Below, one piece after another: positions 15,664 to 23,540 of a stretch of DNA of 64,000 nucleotides. The stretch covers positions 1 through 64,000 of the forward strand of contig NZ_WWCJ01000026.1 of assembly GCF_009857475.1 (NCBI RefSeq), written 5' to 3'. Below the pieces are notes generated by a model. That model did not search any database, was not told the origin of the DNA, and saw only the letters and a program-made list of their open reading frames with translations. Origin of the DNA: Pseudoduganella guangdongensis. Lineage in GTDB: Bacteria > Pseudomonadota > Gammaproteobacteria > Burkholderiales > Burkholderiaceae_D. A program made the translations under genes and the position numbers. Every line of letters begins with the position of its first letter. The stretch's first letter is position 1.

Positions 15664-18459
15664 ATGCCACGTCGTCAATTCCCGCGGGCGCCGCGCGCCC
15701 TTGCCCTGACCTTGCTGAGCAGCCTGATGCTGGCCGCCGGCCTGTCGGGTTGCCTCAAGAATGAAAGCAGCGCCAGCCTGCTGGCGCAAGCGCAGCAGCA
15801 TTTGCAGCAGGGCGACAGCAAGTCGGCCCTGATCCAGCTGAAAAACGCCGCCAGCAAGAGTCCGGAGGATGCCGAGGTGCGCTACCAGCTGGCGCGCCTG
15901 TACAACGACAACCACGATGCGGCGGCGGCGGAAAAGGAAATCCGCAAGGCGCTCAGCCTGAACTACGCGCCCGAGCAGGCCCTGCCGCAGCTGGTGCGCG
16001 CCCTGCTGGCGCAGGACAAGGCGCAGGCCGCGCTGGACGAAACCGCGGCCGCGGCCGCCAGCGCCGGCCCGGCCCTGCTGGCCGCGCGCGGCGACGCCCT
16101 GCTGGCGCTGGGCCAGCGCGAGCCGGCGGCGCAAGCCTATGCCCAGGCCCTGGCTGGCGATCCGGCCCAGGCCACGGCCTTGCTGGGCCAGGCGCGCCTG
16201 GCTTTGCCGTCCGGCGACAAGGCGGCCGTGCTGGCCCTCTTGGACAAGGCGCTGCAAGCCCACCCGCGCGACCTCACCCTGCTGCGCTTCAAGGCTAGCG
16301 TGCAGCGCCAGTTCGAGCAGAACGACGCGGCCCTGGCCACCCTGGGCCAGGCGCTGGCTGTGCGGGGCGACCACCTGCTGGCGCGCGTCGAGCGCACCGA
16401 CCTGGAAATCGCGCTCAAGCGCTTCGACGCCGCCAAGGCCGATATCGCCACGCTCAACCAGCATGCGCCCGGCAGCCTGCACGGCCTTTACCTGCAAGCC
16501 CTGCTCGAGCATAGCCAGGAAAAATACAGCGACGCCCAGGGCAACCTGCTCAAGCTGCTCAAAGTCGCGCCCAGCCACCTGCCGACCCTGCTGCTCACCG
16601 GCGCCAACGAGCTCAAGCTGAACCATGCCACGGCGGCCCAGGGCTACCTGAACGCCTACCTGGAGCAGCGTCCGGACGACCTGTTCGCGCGCAAGCTGCT
16701 GGCGCAGGCGCTGCTGAAGACCGATCTGCCGGCCGAGGCCGCCGCCGCGCTGGCGCCCATGCTGCGCAGCGGCAGCCAGGACGCGCAAGCCCTGGTGCTG
16801 GCGGGCGAGGCGAATTTGCGCAACAAGGATTTCAAGACCGCCCAGCAGCATTTCGAACAGGCGGCCGCCATCCTGCCCAAGGAAGCCACGCTGCACCTGT
16901 CGCTCGGTCTGGCGCGCCTGGGCCAGGGCCAGTATGCCAAGGCGGTCGACGAACTGGAGCGCGCCACCGCCCTCGATCCCGGTTCCGAGCAAGCCGTGCT
17001 GTATTTGGCGCGCACCGAGATCAGCATGAAGCGCTACGACAAGGCGCTGGCCGCCATCCGGCTGTTCCACGCGCAGAAGAAGGACAGCGCCGCCGTGCGC
17101 AACCTGGAAGGCAGCGTGTATCTGCTGCAGAACAATGCGGCGGCGGCGCGCGCCGCGTTCGAGCAGGCGCTGGTGCTGCAGCCGGGCCAGCTGACCGCCC
17201 TGATGAACCTGGCCCAGCTGGACTTGCAGGAGAAGCAGCCCGAGGCCGCGCGCAAGCGCTTCGTCAGCGTGCTGGCGCAGGACAAGCAGCACGTGGGCGC
17301 CATGCGCGCGCTGGCCGAGCTGGCCACCCGGCAGGGCCAGGGCGAGGAGGCGGTGCGCTGGCTGGAGCAGGCCACCGCCATCCAGCCCAAGGACAGCGAC
17401 TTGCGCATGCGCCTGGCGCAGGCCTACCTGCTGGCGCGGCAAAACGCCAAGGCCACCAACCTGGCGCGCCAGCTGCAGGTGGACGGCGTCAGCAGCGCCG
17501 CCCTGTCCGGCCTGCTGGGCCAGGTGCAGCTGGCCAACCGCGACGCCTCGGGCGCGCTGGAGAGCTACGGCAAGATGGTGCAGCAGGAGCCGAAAGCGGC
17601 GCGCGGCTGGCTCGGCATGGCGGCCGCCCACCTGATGCTGAAGAACGTGCCGGCCGCCACCGCCGACCTGAAAAAGGCGCTGGCGCTGGAACCGGGGTCG
17701 CGCCCGGCGCGCCTGGCCCTGGCCGAAATCGCGCAGCAGCAGAACCGCCCGGCCGAGGTGCTGGCCATTGCGCGCCAGATGCAGAAGGAAGCGGAGCAGC
17801 AGGGCGCCGGCTACGTGCTGGAAGGCGACCTGCTGGCGCGCCAGCAGAAATACAAGGAGGCGGTGGCGCTGTACGAGAAAGCCTATGCCGCCGACCAGGC
17901 CGGCCCGATGGTGCTGGCGATCCACCGCACCCTGCTGGCGGCCGGCCTGCCGCGCGACGCCGACCAGCGCCTGGCGCAGCACCGCAAGGAACAGCCGGGC
18001 GACCTGGCGGCCGCCATGTACGCGGCCGAGCTGGCGCTGTCGCGGCGCCAGTTCAAGGCCGCGGTGCAGGACCTGGAGCTGGTGCTGCAGGCGGCGCCGG
18101 ACAGCCCGGTGGCCCTCAACAACCTGGCCTGGGCCTATGGCGAACTGAAGGATCCGCGCGCCCTGGCCACGGCCGAGAAGGCGCTGAAGGCGGCGCCCGA
18201 CAGCCCGGCCGTGCTGGACACCACCGGCTGGCTGCTGGTGGGCCAAGGCGACACCGCGCGCGCGCTGCCGCTCTTGAAACGCGCCGCTACCTTGCAGCCG
18301 GCCAATGCCGTGCTACGCTACCACCTGGCCGTGGCGTTCAACAAGGCTGGCGATAAGAAAGCCGCCAAGGCTGAATTGGAGAAACTGGTGGCAGCCGGCA
18401 CCGCCTTCCCGCACCTGGACGATGCCATTGCCTTGCTCAAAGTCCTGAACGGCAGCTAA
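15664..18459 (+). CDS. PrsT-like TPR-repeat lipoprotein (paralogue)
   Basis: A 931-residue TPR lipoprotein. Signal peptide and lipobox are LMLAAGLSGCLKNESSASLL (cleavage before Cys at about residue 30). Repeats follow to the C-terminus, for example SALIQLKNAASKSPEDAEVR and VALNNLAWAYGELKDPRALA. It aligns along its whole length with PrsT at 11788-14550, including IQLKNA and LNNLAW, so the two arose by duplication. It lies 56 bp downstream of the acyltransferase and 6 bp before the E1-like gene, so it belongs to this subcluster. It probably acts as a periplasmic scaffold specific to the acyltransferase/E1 branch, which is inference. Confidence 0.87.
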   Translation: MPRRQFPRAPRALALTLLSSLMLAAGLSGCLKNESSASLLAQAQQHLQQGDSKSALIQLKNAASKSPEDAEVRYQLARLYNDNHDAAAAEKEIRKALSLNYAPEQALPQLVRALLAQDKAQAALDETAAAAASAGPALLAARGDALLALGQREPAAQAYAQALAGDPAQATALLGQARLALPSGDKAAVLALLDKALQAHPRDLTLLRFKASVQRQFEQNDAALATLGQALAVRGDHLLARVERTDLEIALKRFDAAKADIATLNQHAPGSLHGLYLQALLEHSQEKYSDAQGNLLKLLKVAPSHLPTLLLTGANELKLNHATAAQGYLNAYLEQRPDDLFARKLLAQALLKTDLPAEAAAALAPMLRSGSQDAQALVLAGEANLRNKDFKTAQQHFEQAAAILPKEATLHLSLGLARLGQGQYAKAVDELERATALDPGSEQAVLYLARTEISMKRYDKALAAIRLFHAQKKDSAAVRNLEGSVYLLQNNAAAARAAFEQALVLQPGQLTALMNLAQLDLQEKQPEAARKRFVSVLAQDKQHVGAMRALAELATRQGQGEEAVRWLEQATAIQPKDSDLRMRLAQAYLLARQNAKATNLARQLQVDGVSSAALSGLLGQVQLANRDASGALESYGKMVQQEPKAARGWLGMAAAHLMLKNVPAATADLKKALALEPGSRPARLALAEIAQQQNRPAEVLAIARQMQKEAEQQGAGYVLEGDLLARQQKYKEAVALYEKAYAADQAGPMVLAIHRTLLAAGLPRDADQRLAQHRKEQPGDLAAAMYAAELALSRRQFKAAVQDLELVLQAAPDSPVALNNLAWAYGELKDPRALATAEKALKAAPDSPAVLDTTGWLLVGQGDTARALPLLKRAATLQPANAVLRYHLAVAFNKAGDKKAAKAELEKLVAAGTAFPHLDDAIALLKVLNGS

Positions 18460-18465
18460 GCACGC

Positions 18466-19341
18466 ATGAACGGCGATTTCAACTACGACCAAGCGTTCGC
18501 CCGCAATATCGGCTGGGTGACCGAAGCGGAACAGGCCGCCCTGCGCGGCAAGCGGGTCGCCATTGCCGGCGCCGGCGGGGTGGGCGGGGTGCACCTGATG
18601 ACCCTGGTGCGCCTGGGCGTGGGTGCCTTCCACATTGCCGATTTCGACCGCTTCGACCTGCCCAACTTCAACCGCCAGGTGGGCGCCATGCAATCGACGC
18701 GCGGCCTGCCCAAGATCGAGGTGATGGCGCGCATGGCGCGCGACGTCAATCCCGAGCTCGACATCAAGCTGTTCCCGGACGGCATCAACGACGGCAACCT
18801 GGAAGCCTTTTTCGAGGGCGTCGACATCTATATTGATAGCCTCGACTTCTTCGCCTTCGAGATCCGGCAAAAGACTTTCGCCCTGTGCGCGCGGCGTGGC
18901 ATCCCGGCCACCACGGTGGCGCCGCTGGGCATGGGCGCGGCCCTGCTGAACTTCCTGCCGGGCAAGATGACCTTCGAGGAGTATTTCGGCTGGGGCGATT
19001 TGCCGGAAGCCGACAAGGCGATCCGCTTCGTGGTCGGGCTGGCCCCGGCCGGCCTGCACCGGCCCTACCTGGTGGTGCCGTCCGCCGTCAATTTCGCCGA
19101 GCGGCGCGGCCCCTCCACCATCATGGCCTGCCAGCTGTGCGCCGGCATCGCCGCCACGGAGGCGCTGAAAATCCTGCTCGGGCGCGGCACGGTCCAGGCC
19201 GCGCCGCACGGCTTGCAGTTCGACGCCTACCGCAACAAGCTGGCCCGCACCTGGCGTCCGGGCGGGCACAAACATCCGATCCAGCGCCTGGCCATCATGC
19301 TTGGCAAGCGCGCCTTCGCCAAAATGGCCAAAGCCCCATGA
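18466..19341 (+). CDS. ThiF/MoeB/HesA-family adenylyltransferase (E1-like)
   Basis: A 291-residue E1-like enzyme. The nucleotide-binding motif VAIAGAGGVGGVHLM is at about 32-46, followed by FDLPNFNRQVGAM (the conserved Asn-Arg segment) and the conserved Asp in VDIYIDSLDFF. C-terminal IMACQLCAGIAATEALK carries two cysteines, one of which could be catalytic. No CxxC zinc pairs typical of MoeB/ThiF are evident. E1-like enzymes adenylate a carboxyl terminus of a small protein, peptide or other acid. It overlaps the nitroreductase gene by ATGA, so the two proteins are probably made as a pair. No ubiquitin-like partner is adjacent; a ThiS-like gene lies at 51312. Confidence 0.85.
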   Translation: MNGDFNYDQAFARNIGWVTEAEQAALRGKRVAIAGAGGVGGVHLMTLVRLGVGAFHIADFDRFDLPNFNRQVGAMQSTRGLPKIEVMARMARDVNPELDIKLFPDGINDGNLEAFFEGVDIYIDSLDFFAFEIRQKTFALCARRGIPATTVAPLGMGAALLNFLPGKMTFEEYFGWGDLPEADKAIRFVVGLAPAGLHRPYLVVPSAVNFAERRGPSTIMACQLCAGIAATEALKILLGRGTVQAAPHGLQFDAYRNKLARTWRPGGHKHPIQRLAIMLGKRAFAKMAKAP

Positions 19342-20393
19342 CTACCATCGAACAAATCCTCGACCTCGCGCGCTGGGCGCCCAGCGGCGACAACACCCAG
19401 GTCTGGCGTTTTGAATTGCTCGGGCCCGACCAGGTGGCCGTGCACTGCCACGACACGCGCGACCATGTGGTGTACGACCTGGACGGCCACCCGAGCCAGG
19501 TGGCGCATGGCGCCTTGCTGGAAACCCTGGCCATCGCCGCCAGCGCGCACGGCTTGCGCGCCGACGTGGCGCGCCGCCCTGGCCAGCCCGACACCCATCC
19601 CGTCTACGATGTGCGCCTGGTGCCGGATGCCGCCATCGCCCCCAGCCCCTTGCTGCCCGTCATCACCACGCGCAGCGTGCAGCGCCGCCCGCTCAGCACG
19701 CGCGCCCTGACGGCGCAGGAAAAGCAGGCGCTGGAAGCGGCGGTCGGCCCCGCCCACCAGGTGCAGTGGATCGAAGGCTTCGGCGGGCGCTGGGCGGCGG
19801 CGCGCCTGATGTTCAACAATGCCAAGCTGCGCCTGACCATGCCGGAAGCGTACGAGGTGCACCGCCGCATCATCGACTGGGGCAAGACGCACAGCAGCGA
19901 CAAGGTGCCGGACCAGGCCCTGGGCGTGGACAACGGCACCCTGGCCCTGATGAAGTGGGCCATGGCCAGCTGGGAGCGCGTCAACACCATGAATACCCTG
20001 ATGGGGACCTGGGCGCCGCGCCTGCAGATGGACCTGGTGCCCAGCCTGGCCTGCGGCGCCCACTTCGTGCTGCGCGCGCGCCAGGCCCCGGCCGGCATCG
20101 ACGACTACGTGGCGGCCGGCCGCGCCACCCAGCGCTTCTGGCTGACCGCGGCCGCGCTCGGCCTGCAGCTGCAGCCGGAAATGACGCCGCTGATCTTTGG
20201 CCGCTATGTGCGCAACGAATTGCGCTTCACCCGCCTCGACGCGCTGCAGGAACGCGCGCGCCGCCTGTACGCGCAGCTGTGCCGGGTGACCGGGCCGGAC
20301 CCCAGCACGGCCATGTTCATGGGCCGCCTGGGCGCGGGCAAGGCGCCCAGCGCGCGTTCGCTGCGCAAGCCGCTGGCTGAACTGATGAAGTAG
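19338..20393 (+). CDS. Nitroreductase-fold protein (FMN-dependent, E1-coupled)
   Basis: A 351-residue protein of the nitroreductase superfamily. The N-terminal LDLARWAPSGDNTQVWRFE (about 8-26) is the typical FMN-phosphate contact WAPSxxNxQ. TTRSVQRRPLSTRALT and a C-terminal FWLTAAALGLQLQPEMTPLI also fit. It is longer than classical NfsB-type enzymes (about 220 residues), resembling the large nitroreductase-like proteins found beside E1 enzymes. The start at 19338 shares ATGA with the E1 stop. E1/nitroreductase pairs occur in azol(in)e peptide modification together with a YcaO protein; no YcaO is present here. Oxidation or reduction of an adenylation-derived product is inference. Confidence 0.8.
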   Translation: MTTIEQILDLARWAPSGDNTQVWRFELLGPDQVAVHCHDTRDHVVYDLDGHPSQVAHGALLETLAIAASAHGLRADVARRPGQPDTHPVYDVRLVPDAAIAPSPLLPVITTRSVQRRPLSTRALTAQEKQALEAAVGPAHQVQWIEGFGGRWAAARLMFNNAKLRLTMPEAYEVHRRIIDWGKTHSSDKVPDQALGVDNGTLALMKWAMASWERVNTMNTLMGTWAPRLQMDLVPSLACGAHFVLRARQAPAGIDDYVAAGRATQRFWLTAAALGLQLQPEMTPLIFGRYVRNELRFTRLDALQERARRLYAQLCRVTGPDPSTAMFMGRLGAGKAPSARSLRKPLAELMK

Positions 20394-20431
20394 AGCGGCG
20401 CCCTGTCGGTTTACTTTACAACAAGCTTGAT

Positions 20432-21649
20432 ATGACGCCCCGCAAGAAAATCCTCTTCATCGCCGAGGCGGTGACCCTGGCCCATGTCGGCCGTCCGCTG
20501 GCGCTGGCCGGCCGGCTCGACCCGGCGCACTACGCTGTCACGTTCGCCTGCGCCGCCGGCTACGATTTCTGTTTCCGCGACAGCAGCTTGCAGCGCCGCA
20601 CCATCCACAGCATCCCCAGCGCGCAGTTCCTGCAGGCGCTGGCGGCCGGCCAGCCGGTATACGACGCGGCCACCCTGGCCGGCTATGTGGAGGAAGACTT
20701 GCGCCTGCTGCGCGAACTGCAGCCCGACGTGGTGGTGGGCGACTTCCGCCTTTCCCTGTCGATCAGCGCGCGCCTGGCCGGCGTGCCCTACGTGGCCCTG
20801 AACAACGCCTACTGGAGCCCCTACGTGCGGCAGCGCTACACGGTGCCCAGCCTGCCGCTCACGCGCTTCTTGCCGATCGCGCTGGCCAACGCCCTGTTTA
20901 ATCTGGTGCGCCCGCTGGCCTTCGCCAGCCACACCATTCCGCTCAACAGGGTGCGGCGCCAGTATGGCTTGCCGTCGCTGGGCTGGGATTTGAACCGCGT
21001 CTACACCGACGCCGACTACACCCTGTATGCCGACGTGCCGCAACTGTTCCAGGCGCAGGGCATGCCGGCCCAGCACGCCTTCATCGGCCCGGTGCTGTGG
21101 TCGCCCCCTCTGCCGCTGCCGGACTGGTGGGCGCAGCTGCCCGCCGACCGCCCGCTGGTGTATGTCACCCTGGGCAGCTCGGGCCAGGCGGCCTTGCTGC
21201 CGGGCGTGCTGCAGGCCCTGGCGGATTTGCCAGTGACGGTGCTGGCGGCCACCGCCGGCAAGGTGGCGCTGGCGTCGCTGCCAGCCAACGCCTATGCGGC
21301 CGACTTCCTGCCGGGCGAGCAGGCGGCCGCGCGCGCTGCCCTGGTGCTGTGCAATGGCGGCAGCCCGACCAGCCACCAGGCCCTGGTGGCTGGGGTGCCG
21401 GTGCTGGGCCTGTGCGGCAACCTCGACCAGTTCCTGAATATGCAGGGCATCGAAGCGGTCGGCGCCGGCGCGCGCCTGCGCGCCGACCGCTTCGATGCGG
21501 CGGCCGTGCGGCAGGCGGTGCAGGCGCTGCTGGCGACGCCGCGGGCGGCGGTGGCGGCGCGCCAGGTGGCGCAGGATTTCGCGCGCTACGACGCGTTTCA
21601 TTTATTTAGCAAGCTACTGTCGGAAATTCTTACAAAGCCCCCGGGGTAA
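20432..21649 (+). CDS. GT1/UGT-like glycosyltransferase
   Basis: A 405-residue GT-B glycosyltransferase. The N-terminal domain starts KKILFIAEAVTLAHVGRPLALA, with LQPDVVVGDFRLSLSISARLA around 93-113. The C-terminal donor domain has LVYVTLGSSGQAALLP and VLCNGGSPTSHQALVAGVPV, which corresponds to the UGT signature region (GG...S..AL..G.P). Such enzymes glycosylate small lipophilic acceptors, which suits a product of the neighbouring acyltransferase; this is inference. It lies 38 bp after the nitroreductase. The 3' end is slightly less GC-rich than the body. Confidence 0.82.
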   Translation: MTPRKKILFIAEAVTLAHVGRPLALAGRLDPAHYAVTFACAAGYDFCFRDSSLQRRTIHSIPSAQFLQALAAGQPVYDAATLAGYVEEDLRLLRELQPDVVVGDFRLSLSISARLAGVPYVALNNAYWSPYVRQRYTVPSLPLTRFLPIALANALFNLVRPLAFASHTIPLNRVRRQYGLPSLGWDLNRVYTDADYTLYADVPQLFQAQGMPAQHAFIGPVLWSPPLPLPDWWAQLPADRPLVYVTLGSSGQAALLPGVLQALADLPVTVLAATAGKVALASLPANAYAADFLPGEQAAARAALVLCNGGSPTSHQALVAGVPVLGLCGNLDQFLNMQGIEAVGAGARLRADRFDAAAVRQAVQALLATPRAAVAARQVAQDFARYDAFHLFSKLLSEILTKPPG

Positions 21650-21709
21650 ACTTTTTCCCTACAAGGCATTAGCAACTAAATCATTGATTTGAAATGACTT
21701 TCATAGAGG

Positions 21710-21725
21710 TGGCATAACTATTGCT
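21710..21725 (+). promoter_or_regulatory. Sigma-54 (-24/-12) promoter for the PEP-CTERM gene
   Basis: TGGCATAACTATTGCT matches the RpoN consensus TGGCAC-N5-TTGCW. The GG and GC dinucleotides are exactly 12 bases apart centre to centre (-24 and -12). Expected transcription start is about 21735, giving a leader of about 70 nt. By established knowledge of XrtA organisms such as Zoogloea, PEP-CTERM genes are activated by RpoN with PrsK/PrsR. An upstream inverted repeat TCATT-N7-AATGA (21681-21697) is close to the -24 element and may be coincidental. Confidence 0.85.
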
Positions 21726-21805
21726 CATAGAAGTACGTGCCCGCTGCAATTGGCCGGTAAAGCAAAAATGGTCTGACAGCCTTACTCAACTCAGGAGTCA
21801 TAACA

Positions 21806-22681
21806 ATGAATATTTTCCGCAAACTGCTCCCGCTCGCTACTGCAGCTGGCCTGCTGTTCGCTGCATCGGCTGCGCAAGCAGACGTGATCACCCCATTCAC
21901 CATCAAGGACGGCACCAATGTGCTGGCCACCAATGTGAACGTGCTGGACTGGAACCAGAACGGCAGCGGCCTGGCCAAGGGCATCGGCCCGTACGGCGCC
22001 CCGCTGTCGGTCGGCCAGAGCTTCCAGTTCCTGTACCAGGCTAACCTGGTGGCCACCGACGTCGACATCGACGGCCTCGATACCAGCTCGAACGGCGTGG
22101 CCAATCCAAGCGCCCAGTTCGAATTCACCATCGCCGCGAAAATGACCGAAGTGGTGAGCAGCGTGGTCGGCAACACCGCCAACTTCGTGTTGGGCGGCTC
22201 GCCAGCCACCAACAAGGTCGCGATTTACTTCGACACCGCGCGCAACGCCAACACTGCCACCGGCACCGGCTTTGACGACGGCATCATGGTTGCCCTGCTG
22301 ACGATCGATTCCAACACCTCGGTATTCCAGCTGCTGTCTGGCACCAATGGCCAGGGTTCGGCCCGCCTGCACGCCGGTCTGCTGGCACCGGGCGACTTCA
22401 TCGACGTCAACTACCTGGAAGGCATTTCGTCGCTGCTGTTCGGCATCGATTTCGAATCGAGCCTGAACTTCCCAGCCAACACCTCGACCACCACCGGTTT
22501 CCACCGCGACAGCTCGAGCAACAATGGCGACCCGTTCGGTACCTCGCTGGTGGCTGAGAACGACATCCTGTTCAAGGTTGACGGTTCCAACCGCTTCACC
22601 CGCGTGCCAGAGCCAGGCACCATGGTGCTGATGGGCCTGGGCCTGCTGGGTCTGGCTGGCCTGCGCCGCCGCAAAGCCTGA
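21806..22681 (+). CDS. PEP-CTERM sorting-domain protein, probably flocculation-associated PepA type
   Basis: A 291-residue exported protein. Signal peptide 1-25 ends AASAAQA. The mature part is low in charge and rich in Asn, Thr and Ser (VNVLDWNQNGSGLAKG, FQFLYQANL, IYFDTARNANTATGTGFDDG). The C-terminus is a canonical PEP-CTERM signal: VPEPGTM (Pro-Glu-Pro about 268-270), a hydrophobic Leu/Gly segment and a final RRRK cluster. Exosortase A at 40329 should cleave near PEP. The body resembles my recollection of the flocculation-associated PepA proteins, which anchor cells in an exopolysaccharide floc. A sigma-54 promoter and a strong terminator make it a single-gene unit. Confidence 0.9.
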   Translation: MNIFRKLLPLATAAGLLFAASAAQADVITPFTIKDGTNVLATNVNVLDWNQNGSGLAKGIGPYGAPLSVGQSFQFLYQANLVATDVDIDGLDTSSNGVANPSAQFEFTIAAKMTEVVSSVVGNTANFVLGGSPATNKVAIYFDTARNANTATGTGFDDGIMVALLTIDSNTSVFQLLSGTNGQGSARLHAGLLAPGDFIDVNYLEGISSLLFGIDFESSLNFPANTSTTTGFHRDSSSNNGDPFGTSLVAENDILFKVDGSNRFTRVPEPGTMVLMGLGLLGLAGLRRRKA

Positions 22682-22693
22682 TCGCTCCCGCGT

Positions 22694-22724
22694 AAAAAAA
22701 ACCGCGCCACGGCGCGGTTTTTTT
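22694..22724. terminator. Bidirectional rho-independent terminator
   Basis: A run of A, the GC stem CCGCGC (22702-22707) with CACG loop and GCGCGG, then a run of seven T. It can also extend by A-T pairing. It lies between convergent genes (PEP-CTERM gene ending 22681, SDR gene ending 22736) and should serve both strands. Confidence 0.93.
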
Positions 22725-22735
22725 ATGCCCGCGCT

Positions 22736-23530
22736 TTATGGCGGCGGCTTGAACATCTTGGCCACTTCGCGGATCACCATGCTGTGCGGGAACAGGCCGG
22801 CGAAGAAACGCTGCTTGTAGGTGCCCTTGATCGAGGCCACCACCGGGTCGCCCTTGGCCAGGCCGGCCAGCGAGGCTTTCACCACCTCGGCCGTGGTGCC
22901 GCGCGTGGTCAGGGCGCTGCTGTAAGCGCCGGCCTTGGCGTCGAACTCGGTGTCGGTCGGCCCCGGCACCAGGGTTTGCACCAGGATGCCGCGCTCCTTC
23001 CATTCGCCATGCAGGGCCTGGCTAAAGCTTTGCACGAAGGCCTTGGAGGCGGCATACACCGCCATGTACGGCACCGGCTGGTAGCTGGCCTGCGAGGAGA
23101 CATTGATCACCGCGCTGCTCGGGTAGGACGCCAGGTCGGGCAGGAAGTGGTAGCACATCTCCACCACGGCGCGGTTGTTCACTTCCAGCATTTCGCGGTA
23201 GTCGTTCAGCTCCCAGTGCTCGAGCCGGTTCCAGCGCCCCATGCCGGCGATATTGCACAGCAGGCGGATGCGGATGCCGGCCTGCGCCAGCTGCTGCTTG
23301 ACCAGCTCCACCGCGCCCGGCTGCGCCAGGTCGACGCGCACCACCTCGGCCTTCACGCCCAGTTCGTGCACCACGCGCGTGGCCAGTTCCTGCAGCCGCT
23401 CGGCGCGCCGCCCGACCAGCACCACGTTGACGCCGCTGCGCGCCAGTTCGAGCGCGAAGGCGGCGCCGATGCCGCCCGAGGCGCCGGTAACCAGCGCCCA
23501 GTGGCCGCGCAAGTCTGCAAGCTTGATCAT
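22736..23530 (-). CDS. Short-chain dehydrogenase/reductase
   Basis: A 264-residue classical SDR. The cofactor motif VTGASGGIGAAFALELARSG begins near residue 14. NIAGMGRWNRLE replaces the usual NNAG strand, the catalytic Ser is in VINVSSQASYQPVP, and Tyr/Lys are in YMAVYAASKAF (Tyr-x3-Lys, about 158-162). NAD(P)-dependent oxidoreduction of an unknown alcohol or ketone is expected. It is the last gene of a minus-strand operon running from 28938, 10 bp after the GMC oxidoreductase, so the two redox enzymes probably act on the same substrate. It ends just before the shared terminator. Confidence 0.9.
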   Translation of the reverse strand: MIKLADLRGHWALVTGASGGIGAAFALELARSGVNVVLVGRRAERLQELATRVVHELGVKAEVVRVDLAQPGAVELVKQQLAQAGIRIRLLCNIAGMGRWNRLEHWELNDYREMLEVNNRAVVEMCYHFLPDLASYPSSAVINVSSQASYQPVPYMAVYAASKAFVQSFSQALHGEWKERGILVQTLVPGPTDTEFDAKAGAYSSALTTRGTTAEVVKASLAGLAKGDPVVASIKGTYKQRFFAGLFPHSMVIREVAKMFKPPP

Positions 23531-23540
23531 GGTCGATTCC

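Noticed and set aside
15619..18246. An 875-codon minus-strand frame opposite the second PrsT-like gene
   Set aside because: Same reasoning: antisense to a TPR protein with strong lipobox, and its own sequence is compositionally extreme.
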